From assembly GCA_035700025.1 (NCBI GenBank), contig DASSOY010000078.1, positions 1 through 32,022 on the forward strand: a DNA stretch of 32,022 nucleotides, read 5' to 3'. This DNA comes from Bacillales bacterium. GTDB taxonomy: Bacteria; Bacillota; Bacilli; Bacillales; DASSOY01. Of this stretch, positions 1 through 5,901 are shown piece by piece. The notes beneath the pieces were generated by a model. The model saw only the letters and a program-made list of their open reading frames with translations, was not told the DNA's origin and ran no database searches. A program made the translations under genes and the position numbers. Every line of letters begins with the position of its first letter. Position 1 is the stretch's first letter.

Positions 1-1
1 C

Positions 2-148
2 ACTTATCCCTTACAGGAAATGACGAAACCCAAGCCGAAAATAGCACCTAAAAAAGAAAAGGCGAGCGTTGTGAAAAAGCCTCACAAGCCCGCTGGGAAT
101 CACCCTTGGAAACAATATAACATCTCAAGGGTACCACAACGAACATAA
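2..148 (+). pseudogene. Transposase C-terminal fragment (cut by window edge)
   Basis: Frame 2 is open from the window edge to the TAA at 146-148 and encodes about 48 residues rich in Lys and Pro, including KPAGNHPWKQ. A Pro/Lys-rich tail ending in a PA-N/D-HPW-R/K motif is typical of the C-termini of DDE transposases of the ISNCY/IS1202 type. The catalytic domain is outside the window, so it is unknown whether the gene is intact. It is listed as a fragment because only the tail is visible. Confidence 0.5.
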
Positions 149-158
149 TCAAACAATA

Positions 159-277
159 TGCCTTTCATCCCTAAAGGCCCAAACGCTTTATAGTGATTGG
201 AATCAAGGGCACGCCGCAGCCTTTACCCTTGATGAAATGAGCTATAAAGCTAAATTCCCCATAGGGGATGAAAGGCA
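159..277. repeat. Large nested stem-loop between transposase stop and IS tip
   Basis: Three arms nest in order. Positions 159-173 pair with 262-277 (one extra G on the right arm), 185-193 pair with 242-250 (exact), and 202-209 pair with 226-233 (exact), leaving a loop of about 16 nt. The structure lies wholly inside the noncoding 3' part of the IS. It could act as a terminator against read-through, as a structured RNA, or as a feature recognised in transposition. No U-tract is present on either side, so a simple terminator is not clearly favoured. Confidence 0.6.
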
Positions 278-290
278 GAATCATAAAGGT

Positions 291-338
291 GACAGAATCA
301 CTGACGTCTTAATATGACATTTTCACTGACGTTTGACA
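291..338. repeat. IS terminal direct repeats
   Basis: Two 17-bp units of the form GACA-NNN-TCACTGACGT occupy 291-307 and 316-332, 25 bp apart. The last one runs into TTGACA, ending at 338. Such iterated motifs at an IS tip are usually transposase-binding sites. Confidence 0.55.
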
Positions 339-418
339 TGGAAAATAACGTAGATGTGAGACCTTTTTCACGAGTGTGTCGTATATAGAGTAGGAGAGTC
401 CGGAAGGGGCGGGATGAG

Positions 419-754
419 TTGTCCGACGAAGAAAAGCTAAAAAACCAAATTCTTCGCTCAAATAAAGAGAAGGCTATAGAAGAGATCAAAAGGTTTATTT
501 TTACATATGTGAAAAACTGGTCATATACAGATGATATTGTGCAAGATGTATTTCTGGCCGTATATTTAAATTTTGACACCACCTATAAAGAAAAATGCAA
601 AATCAAAACATGGATTTTAACTATTGCAGCCAATAAAGCAAAGGATTTTTTGAAATCCTCGCATTATAAAAGAGTCGCTCTTACAAACCGTTATCTTCAT
701 CAAACAAACACTCAAACCCCCGAAACCTCCCTCATGCAAAATCAGATGAAATAA
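419..754 (+). pseudogene. Truncated ECF-type sigma factor (region 2 only)
   Basis: The 111-residue product from a TTG start shows the sigma-70 region 2 pattern: DDIVQDVFLAVY (core binding, about residues 41-52) followed by KIKTWILTIAANKAKD (-10 recognition helix). ECF sigma factors are usually about 160-190 residues and carry region 4 at the C-terminus. Here the frame stops just after the region 2-4 linker, so promoter -35 recognition is missing. A purine-rich GGAAGGGG stretch precedes the start. It lies on the plus strand between the IS end and yabR, and a second coding remnant in another frame follows directly. It is probably non-functional as a sigma factor. An active short region-2 protein cannot be excluded. 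Confidence 0.6.
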
Positions 755-872
755 AGAGGGCACAGCAAAAGATGCACACCTTACGTACGTGTACGGCAAA
801 GATAATTCAATCCTTTCATACACTTATAAAACGAACGGTAAAATCATTAAAGATACCTTATCCGCACAATAA
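750..872 (+). pseudogene. C-terminal remnant of an unidentified protein, after the sigma fragment
   Basis: A frame open between the TGA at 747-749 and the TAA at 870-872 encodes about 40 residues with protein-like composition (LTYVYGKDN, SYTYKTNGKIIKD). It has no plausible start or ribosome site and is in a different frame from the sigma fragment it touches. ECF genes are normally followed by an anti-sigma gene, so this could be the tail of one, joined to the sigma gene by an internal deletion. That is an inference. I do not recognise the family. Confidence 0.3.
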
Positions 873-887
873 GAAAAGGAGCAACGT

Positions 888-916
888 AAAAACAGCACCC
901 TGTTGGGTGCTGTTTC
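888..916 (-). terminator. Intrinsic terminator downstream of yabR
   Basis: An 11-bp perfect stem (890-900 with 905-915) with a 4-nt loop is followed on the minus strand by a short U-run. It lies just past the yabR stop. It could also stop transcription coming from the left on the plus strand. Confidence 0.75.
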
Positions 917-930
917 AAAAGGCAAACAAG

Positions 931-1335
931 TTATCCGCGGCGGGCGCCGCGGCCGCCTCTTTTCGATTCCGTCTGCCGTTTGATCGTTGCGATGTTTTCT
1001 TCGCTGTCTTTCAAAAAACGACTCAGCTTGTCTTCGAACGAAACGGTTTTCCGCGGCTTGCGCGGACCGCCTCCATTTCCGCCGCCTCGAGGGCGATAGC
1101 CTTCTTTCGCCTTCCGGATCGACAAGCCGATTTTACCGTCATCAGCAACATTGATGACTTTCACCGTCACCTCGTCGCCGACTTTAAGAATTTCCTTGAT
1201 ATCCTCGACGTAACGATCGTCCACCTCACTAATATGGACGAGACCCGTCTTGCCGTCCGGCAATTTCACAAACGCGCCGAATTTCGTGATGCCCGTCACT
1301 GTACCGCTTAACTTGTTGCCTACTTCTGTTGACAT
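931..1335 (-). CDS. yabR: S1-domain RNA-binding protein YabR
   Basis: The 134-residue product begins with one S1 RNA-binding domain (about residues 5-75; GTVTGITKFGAFVKLPDG and GLVHISEV are the diagnostic strands). A basic, Gly/Arg-rich linker follows, then an RG-rich C-terminus. Size and domain match YabR/general stress protein 13-type proteins of Bacillales, which bind RNA or ribosomes, though their exact role is not settled. It is the last gene of the conserved cluster. It has its own SigA-type promoter overlapping the divIC stop codon, and a terminator follows. The start ATG has a GGGAGG site upstream at a rather long spacing of about 12 nt. In B. subtilis the next genes would be tRNAs and spoIIE; here mobile debris follows. 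Confidence 0.9.
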   Translation of the reverse strand: MSTEVGNKLSGTVTGITKFGAFVKLPDGKTGLVHISEVDDRYVEDIKEILKVGDEVTVKVINVADDGKIGLSIRKAKEGYRPRGGGNGGGPRKPRKTVSFEDKLSRFLKDSEENIATIKRQTESKRGGRGARRG

Positions 1336-1400
1336 GAAAAAATGTTTCCTCCCAATCCGTTTTCAAAAATCGCGCTGAACACAGGGCTTTTGATTCTACC

Positions 1401-1430
1401 AGTATACAGAACGCAAAAAGCGCGTGTCAA
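1401..1430 (-). promoter_or_regulatory. SigA-type promoter for yabR
   Basis: On the minus strand TTGACA (1425-1430) and TATACT (1401-1406) are separated by 18 bp. The -35 box contains the TGA stop codon of divIC. This suggests yabR can be expressed independently of the upstream operon. Confidence 0.7.
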
Positions 1431-1813
1431 TTGTTATCGCTTTCCCCGGACGTGAACACAATTTCCCCGTCCTTCGTAAGGAAATAATCCTTCCTCGCCA
1501 GCTGCCCGATATAATCCGGATCTTTTAGTTTTGTCACCTTTTCTTTCAATTTATTCTCTTCTTTCCTCATGTGCGACAATTTTTCCGCATATTCCGCTTT
1601 TTGCTGCCGTTTTTCTGCAATCAACTGTTGCTGGGCAGTGATCACGGACGTCATCGATACGGCGGCAATCCCGATCAATATAAAAAAAGCGGTCAAACGT
1701 CTTGTGAGCCCGCGTCTGCGTTTCTTGCGCAACTTCTCGTACAATTGCTGGTCTTCTATGTAAGCGCCCGTGCCGATCGGGGTGACTTTTTTCTTTTTTC
1801 GTTCGCTAACCAA
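1427..1813 (-). CDS. divIC: Cell division protein DivIC (FtsB family)
   Basis: This is a small bitopic membrane protein: a short basic cytoplasmic N-terminus with RKKRRRG, one membrane helix (LTAFFILIGIAAVSMTSVI), then an extracytoplasmic coiled coil rich in Glu/Lys (EKRQQKAEYAEKLSHMRKEE). DivIC pairs with FtsL and FtsQ/DivIB in the septal divisome. A longer frame opens with a GTG at 1856, but I place the start at the TTG at 1813. GGACGGAGGG sits 6 nt before it, and the resulting 128 residues match the family length (about 125). The gene follows yabQ by 20 bp, in the usual yabP-yabQ-divIC order. Confidence 0.9.
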   Translation of the reverse strand: MVSERKKKKVTPIGTGAYIEDQQLYEKLRKKRRRGLTRRLTAFFILIGIAAVSMTSVITAQQQLIAEKRQQKAEYAEKLSHMRKEENKLKEKVTKLKDPDYIGQLARKDYFLTKDGEIVFTSGESDNN

Positions 1814-1833
1814 CGCATACCCTCCGTCCGTTG

Positions 1834-2439
1834 TCAGTCCGATTTCGTAAACCACTGGATGATCGTACGTGTTACTTTCTTCATTTGTTGGAAAACTCCT
1901 GCAAGGTTGCCAAAAAAGTTTTTCGCGCCTTGCAACGCCGCATCAGGCACGACGAGGCGGCCAACCCAAATGACAGGTGTGGAAACGACCGTCCAGCCGA
2001 CAAACAGGGCGGCGAGCACTCCGCGAAGCAGCCATTTAACCAAAGTATACACGAATTGCCACAACAAATGAACCGGACGAACGAAAAGCAGCCAGCCGAT
2101 TTTTTTTAAAATCCGAATGAAGCCCCGGACCACACGAATCAATCCGTTCAAAAACTGCATGTACAACGACTCAAACAAGCCTTTGTAAGCCGCATAACCG
2201 CATAATAGCGCTAAAAAAATATAAATGCGTACGTTTCCGTGATTCACATGCAACAGCACATAAAATACGAGCATGCCTTGCAGCAGCCAAAACAACACAT
2301 CGCCGGCCATCTGCACGGGATGCCAACGCCTTCGGCCGCTTCGGTAAAAAAAGCGGCCGTACGTATCGACGGAAACGCCAATCCAGAGACCCATGCCGAC
2401 CATGGCGGCCATCGTCAGGAATTGGACCGACAGGTTCAT
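1834..2439 (-). CDS. yabQ: Spore cortex biosynthesis protein YabQ
   Basis: The 201-residue integral membrane protein has several hydrophobic segments: one at the N-terminus (MNLSVQFLTMAAMVGMGLWI), two around residues 40-85, and amphipathic or hydrophobic stretches in the C-terminal half. YabQ localises to forespore membranes and is needed for spore cortex formation in B. subtilis. The ATG overlaps the yabP stop as ATGA, indicating translational coupling. The C-terminal part is variable in the family. Identification rests on gene order plus the N-terminal membrane pattern and is secure. Confidence 0.88.
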   Translation of the reverse strand: MNLSVQFLTMAAMVGMGLWIGVSVDTYGRFFYRSGRRRWHPVQMAGDVLFWLLQGMLVFYVLLHVNHGNVRIYIFLALLCGYAAYKGLFESLYMQFLNGLIRVVRGFIRILKKIGWLLFVRPVHLLWQFVYTLVKWLLRGVLAALFVGWTVVSTPVIWVGRLVVPDAALQGAKNFFGNLAGVFQQMKKVTRTIIQWFTKSD

Positions 2440-2741
2440 TTAAATAACTTGCTAAAGAATCCTTTAGCCTGCTCCCCGGGCTGTTCATCGAGATAGGCCA
2501 TGTCATACACTTTTCCTTCGATATGGACGACGCCTTGGTCGACATCGAGATTTTGCATCTTTAAATTCGCCCCGCGGATCGCCAAAAACCCCATCACCGT
2601 CTCGAGCAAAAATTCTTCATGGTCAAAGCTGTCTACTCGCTTCACGCCCGTAATCTCGAGTTTCTTGCGCCCTTTCATGGAAACGTTATGATCCGGTTGT
2701 TTCGGTTGATTGGCCGAGCCGAATTGATGATACTGCTCCAT
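2436..2741 (-). CDS. yabP: Sporulation protein YabP
   Basis: The 101-residue soluble protein has a family core of short beta strands: GRKKLEITGVKRVDSFDHEEFLLET and a central glycine before the LDVDQGVVHIEGKVYDMAYL segment. YabP is made in the mother cell and is linked to cortex/coat assembly (YabP/YqfC family). Its start ATG has a strong GAGGGGG site 6 nt upstream. The 230-bp gap before it holds a heptamer repeat and a possible SigE-like promoter, so yabP-yabQ may be expressed apart from rqcP. Confidence 0.88.
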   Translation of the reverse strand: MEQYHQFGSANQPKQPDHNVSMKGRKKLEITGVKRVDSFDHEEFLLETVMGFLAIRGANLKMQNLDVDQGVVHIEGKVYDMAYLDEQPGEQAKGFFSKLFK

Positions 2742-2755
2742 CGTTCTCCCCCTCG

Positions 2756-2783
2756 CTGGAAGTTAGAAGTGAGAAGTCAGAGG
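2756..2783. repeat. Four tandem 7-bp repeats in the yabP leader
   Basis: On the plus strand the units CTGGAAG, TTAGAAG, TGAGAAG and TCAGAGG follow each other without gaps (consensus on the other strand CYTCYNA). They lie 15 bp upstream of the yabP ATG. The last unit begins a 13-bp CAGAGGTTTAACA that recurs, with a 2-bp insertion, at 2913-2927. Confidence 0.6.
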
Positions 2784-2816
2784 TTTAACACCCCAGCCTA
2801 CACGTCTTTTACTAGC

Positions 2817-2843
2817 ACTTTATGAGGGACGAGCCGAATTTAG
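2817..2843 (-). promoter_or_regulatory. Possible SigE-type promoter for yabP-yabQ
   Basis: On the minus strand CTAAATT (2837-2843) and CATAAAGT (2817-2824) are 12 bp apart. They resemble the mother-cell SigE consensus (ATATT, then CATACA-T), but with mismatches in both boxes and a short spacer. Expectation from B. subtilis, where yabP is SigE-dependent, supports the idea; the sequence match alone is weak. Confidence 0.25.
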
Positions 2844-2934
2844 AACGAGCCGTCGGGATTTTGCCTGCCTCATCGCGGACAAACGCAAGCGACATGGATG
2901 ACCGGAAGCTGACAGAGGTTTTTAACATCAGCAG

Positions 2935-2965
2935 AGGCCGCCAAAAGCTTCGCTTTTGGCGGCCT
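2935..2965 (-). terminator. Strong hairpin just after rqcP (terminator-like, no U-tract)
   Basis: A perfect 14-bp stem (2935-2948 with 2952-2965) closes on a 3-nt loop, starting 6 nt after the rqcP stop. No U-run follows on the minus strand, so intrinsic termination is uncertain. It may instead attenuate transcription or protect the 3' end. Confidence 0.45.
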
Positions 2966-2971
2966 CCACTT

Positions 2972-3238
2972 CTACTCTTCTTTTTTGACGGGCTCCTCAC
3001 TTTGAATCGAGTACATCGAAGCCGCGTCTTCTTTTTTCGACGTTTCCTTCAAGTGGTCGACGATTACGGTAAGTATTTTTTGCCCGTACCGGATTTCCAG
3101 CGTATCCCCCGGTTGGACGTCCGTGCTTGATTTCGCCTTTTTGCCGTTGACAAGAATGCGCCCTTGGTCGGCGACTTCCTTTGCAACGGTTCGGCGCTTG
3201 ATCAAGCGGGAAACTTTCATAAATTTATCGAGCCGCAC
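2972..3238 (-). CDS. rqcP: RQC factor RqcP (S4-domain RNA-binding protein, YabO)
   Basis: The 88-residue product starts with a complete S4 domain ([15 protein letters not shown], then [20 protein letters not shown]). RqcP/YabO binds stalled 50S-peptidyl-tRNA complexes and works with RqcH to extend Ala tails on stuck nascent chains. After the S4 fold comes a short acidic/lysine-rich tail ending in EEPVKKEE. The start codon is GTG, and its G is also the last base of the hup TAG stop, so the two genes are translationally coupled. A strong hairpin follows. Confidence 0.92.
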   Translation of the reverse strand: MRLDKFMKVSRLIKRRTVAKEVADQGRILVNGKKAKSSTDVQPGDTLEIRYGQKILTVIVDHLKETSKKEDAASMYSIQSEEPVKKEE

Positions 3239-3510
3239 TACTTAACCTTTTCTTTCAATTTGTTGCCGGGGCGGAAGGCAGGAACGACCGTCGCCGGAAT
3301 TTCAATCGTTTCCCCGGTTTGCGGATTGCGCCCGGAGCGGCTCGCACGCTCGCGCGTTTCAAACGTCCCGAATCCAACAAACTGCACTTTTTCCCCGTTT
3401 TTCAAGGCTTCGCTAATCTCATCGATCACTGCGTTCACCACAGTTTCCACGTCTTTCTTCGTCATTGAAGTTTTCTCTGCAATATTGCTCACCAAATCGT
3501 TTCTGTTCAT
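3238..3510 (-). CDS. hup: HU family DNA-binding protein
   Basis: The 90-residue nucleoid protein shows the HU signature throughout: [20 protein letters not shown] at the N-terminus, the [22 protein letters not shown] arm and [16 protein letters not shown] at the end. It binds and bends DNA as a dimer. AAGGAGG lies 7 nt before the ATG. In B. subtilis the HU gene (hbs) is elsewhere and mazG (yabN) occupies this slot. HU beside rqcP is known from other Bacillales lineages, but usually with mazG kept upstream. It is coupled to rqcP by a TAGTG overlap. Confidence 0.95.
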   Translation of the reverse strand: MNRNDLVSNIAEKTSMTKKDVETVVNAVIDEISEALKNGEKVQFVGFGTFETRERASRSGRNPQTGETIEIPATVVPAFRPGNKLKEKVK

Positions 3511-3632
3511 AGAAAACCCTCCTTAAATGATTCATGGCACCGCCGGAGACGGCGCGATCCTTGGTGCGGACAAGGTCCGTCAAAAAAAATATTCGCTTTT
3601 CAGCGGTGATTTCCTGCCGCAAGCATAAAATT

Positions 3633-5186
3633 TTACACTGAATCGACGGCTTTTTTCGATCGCATGACACGAAAAACCTCGGCCGTCTTCAAATAGCCGG
3701 TGCGTCGGAGCATTCGCAAAAAGACCACTATACCGACGGCCACTCCGATAAGCGCTTGACACGTTGCCGCAAGTCGTCCTCCGCCAGAGAAAACAAGGGC
3801 AAGAGCAAACTGCGACAGCAGCACCGCAAGCGTCATCACCGCGAGCGAGAGAATGAGTTTGCCGCCCGACCGGAAAAGAAATGAAAAGGCGGCGGTCTCC
3901 TGGTGGAGCAGACGCCCGTCGAGCCAAGCGATGACGGCGAATGCGGCGGCGGTGGCTGCGGCAGCACCGCTCGTTCCGAAGAGCGGAACGAGCATGACAT
4001 TGAGCGCGAGTTTGCAAAGCAAGCCGGCGAGAGCATGCCGAAACGAAAGTTTCGTGAAATCGAGCGCTTGCAGAATCGCGGTCATGACGAGTGCGAGCGA
4101 GGCGAAGAGCATCGCCGGCCCGAAAAGCGCCAAGGATGCTGTGCCGGCGGAGTCCTCAAACAGCATCCGGTTGATCGAAGGGGCGGCGGCGGCGAAGCCG
4201 GCGGCAGCCGCGGCAGCAAAGGCGGTGGCGAGCTTTAAGGCTTGTCCGCATTTTTCACAAATGTAGCGGATGTCTTGTTTCCGTCTCGCTTTTGAGAGCG
4301 CTGGCACGAAAGCGACCGCAAAGGAGGTAGCCGCGGCCGTACAGAGCTGCAAGAGCGGATACCCTCTGTCGTAAATCCCCATCCATTTCAACGCATGAGA
4401 TGGCTCTGCGCCAAGAAGCGGAACGACCGTGAACGTGTCGATCATTAAACAAAAAACGACGGTTAAGGAACATACCGAATAGACGAGGCCGTCGAGCAAT
4501 ATGACACCCTTAAGGCGCGCAAGCGGAAGACGGATCTGTCCCGGCTTCAACAGGCGGCGACCGCGTAAAAGGAGAACCGCCAATAGCACGAAAGAAACGG
4601 CGAATCCGGCCAACGAACCGAGCGCGGCCAATTCTCCGGTCGTGTAAGGGTCGAAACCGCGGGCGAAAGCAAGCCAGGCGAAGCCGATGATGCAACTGGC
4701 GCGGATCAGTTGCGCCAGCAACTGGGAAAGCGCGGTTGGCCGCATGTTTTCGTGCCCTTGAAAAAAGCCGCCGGCGACGGCAATGAAAGGCACGAACAGA
4801 AAACAAAACGAGATCGTGCGCAACGGGCCGGAAAGGCGCGGGTCACCCATCCATGAGGCGATGGCGGGCGCGCCAAAAAACAAGCAACCGAAAAGCACGG
4901 TCGCCAATATCGCAATGACGAAAAACGATCGCAGAAACAAGCCGGCTGTCCCCCGCGAACCGTTCACTGTGAGATGGCCGGAAACCATTTTCGAGACGAC
5001 CGCTGGAAAACCATAAGTGGCCAAAAAAAGCGCAATCGCAAAAAATGGATACACTTGCTGATATACATAAAAGCCGAGATCCCCGGCGAGATTTTGAAAC
5101 GGAATGCGGTAAGCGGCGCTCATGATTTTCACGCCGACGGCAGCGGCCGTCAAAAGCAACGCTCCGCGCCACAATGAGGAAGACAT
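3633..5186 (-). CDS. yabM: MurJ/SpoVB-like polysaccharide exporter YabM
   Basis: The 517-residue polytopic membrane protein has about 12-14 hydrophobic segments spread over its whole length, characteristic of the MOP/MviN flippase superfamily (SpoVB, MurJ, YabM). N-terminal motifs such as GVKIMSAAYRIPFQNLAGDLGFYVYQQ match YabM-type members. The function is probably flipping of a lipid-linked wall precursor; the substrate of YabM is not established. A longer frame begins upstream at 5336, but the ATG at 5186 is chosen. It has an AAGGGG site, gives the family length (B. subtilis about 530) and begins directly before the first helix. It is preceded by the spoVT terminator. The usual next gene, mazG, is missing. 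Confidence 0.88.
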   Translation of the reverse strand: MSSSLWRGALLLTAAAVGVKIMSAAYRIPFQNLAGDLGFYVYQQVYPFFAIALFLATYGFPAVVSKMVSGHLTVNGSRGTAGLFLRSFFVIAILATVLFGCLFFGAPAIASWMGDPRLSGPLRTISFCFLFVPFIAVAGGFFQGHENMRPTALSQLLAQLIRASCIIGFAWLAFARGFDPYTTGELAALGSLAGFAVSFVLLAVLLLRGRRLLKPGQIRLPLARLKGVILLDGLVYSVCSLTVVFCLMIDTFTVVPLLGAEPSHALKWMGIYDRGYPLLQLCTAAATSFAVAFVPALSKARRKQDIRYICEKCGQALKLATAFAAAAAAGFAAAAPSINRMLFEDSAGTASLALFGPAMLFASLALVMTAILQALDFTKLSFRHALAGLLCKLALNVMLVPLFGTSGAAAATAAAFAVIAWLDGRLLHQETAAFSFLFRSGGKLILSLAVMTLAVLLSQFALALVFSGGGRLAATCQALIGVAVGIVVFLRMLRRTGYLKTAEVFRVMRSKKAVDSV

Positions 5187-5230
5187 CGAAAATAAACCCC
5201 TTTTTCTTCCGATTGTAGCATACAACGAAA

Positions 5231-5268
5231 AAAGCGTGGAAAAAACAACATTCGTTTTTCCACGCTTT
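5231..5268 (-). terminator. Intrinsic terminator of spoVT
   Basis: A 14-bp perfect stem (5231-5244 with 5255-5268) with a 10-nt loop is followed by a U-run on the minus strand. It starts 3 nt past the spoVT stop codon. Confidence 0.85.
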
Positions 5269-5271
5269 AGC

Positions 5272-5811
5272 TTACTGTTCCATTTGCTTGGCCAAAAATC
5301 CGGCAGCCGTCTCAGCCAATTTATGATCGACTTCATTTACGGGTTCGCCGTCCTTTTGGGCAAGAACGACGGTTCCGATCGGATCGCCGTTCGCAATAAT
5401 CGGCGCCGCCACGAAGGAGGAAACGGCAGGGGCGCCCTCCATTAATTCCGAACCTTCGTCTTCCGTTCTTGAAGCATAAGTTTGGCGATTTTCCATCGTT
5501 TTTTCCAGAACGATGCTGATATTCTTATTCATATATTCTTTTTTCGATCCGCCCGCAACGGCGATAATGCTATCACGATCAGAGATGAGTGCAAGTTTCG
5601 CCGAATGTTCGGCCAAGGATTCCGCATATTCTTTCGCGAAATTTCCGAGCTCATTGATCGGTGAGTATTTTTTCAAAATAACTTCGCCGTCGCGGTCAAC
5701 GAAGATTTCAAGCGGATCACCTTCTCGAATGCGAAGCGTTCTGCGAATTTCTTTCGGGATCACGACTCTGCCCAAATCATCGATTCTTCTTACTATGCCT
5801 GTTGCTTTCAT
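5272..5811 (-). CDS. spoVT: Stage V sporulation transcription factor SpoVT
   Basis: The 179-residue product carries an AbrB-type swapped-hairpin DNA-binding domain (residues 1-50: MKATGIVRRIDDLGRVVIPK, then EIFVDRDGEVILKKY) and a C-terminal GAF-like domain (about 55-178, with SSFVAAPIIANGDPIGTVVL). SpoVT is a forespore regulator that modulates SigG-dependent genes in both directions. Two ATG codons stand in tandem; the second is used here because it gives the family N-terminus and better spacing from GTGAGG. A SigG-like promoter lies 56 bp upstream and a terminator follows at once, so the gene is monocistronic. Confidence 0.97.
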   Translation of the reverse strand: MKATGIVRRIDDLGRVVIPKEIRRTLRIREGDPLEIFVDRDGEVILKKYSPINELGNFAKEYAESLAEHSAKLALISDRDSIIAVAGGSKKEYMNKNISIVLEKTMENRQTYASRTEDEGSELMEGAPAVSSFVAAPIIANGDPIGTVVLAQKDGEPVNEVDHKLAETAAGFLAKQMEQ

Positions 5812-5866
5812 CATGATGCCTCACTTTCTGTGTATGTTCCATGAAGAATGAGCGATGCTTTTCGTT

Positions 5867-5896
5867 TATTATCTTCCAAATTCGAGGTTGTATGCA
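5867..5896 (-). promoter_or_regulatory. SigG/SigF-type promoter for spoVT
   Basis: On the minus strand TGCATA (5891-5896) and GATAATA (5867-5873) are spaced by 17 bp. They match the SigG consensus TGAATA/CATACTA at 5 of 6 and 5 of 7 positions. Forespore expression is known for spoVT. Confidence 0.5.
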
Positions 5897-5901
5897 TGAT
5901 T

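Larger units (their letters stand above)
1..338 (+). mobile_element. 3' end of an insertion sequence (ISNCY/IS1202-like), partial
   Basis: The window opens inside an insertion sequence. A transposase C-terminus stops at 146-148. It is followed by about 190 bp of noncoding DNA with a nested hairpin (159-277), then repeated terminal motifs ending near 338 in the sequence GTTTGACA. Repeated GACA...TCACTGACGT units next to a TGACA-type tip are typical of IS termini. The other end lies outside the window, so the boundary at 338 and any target duplication cannot be confirmed. The family call rests on the transposase tail and on the look of the terminus, and is moderate to weak. Confidence 0.55.

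Noticed and set aside
772..1311. 179-residue plus-strand open frame
   Set aside because: It is antisense to the whole of yabR, whose S1 domain is clear; it has no ribosome site or family features.
3511..3632. Remnant of mazG between hup and yabM
   Set aside because: The 122 bp hold only short hairpins (5-bp stems) and no coding similarity that I can recognise.
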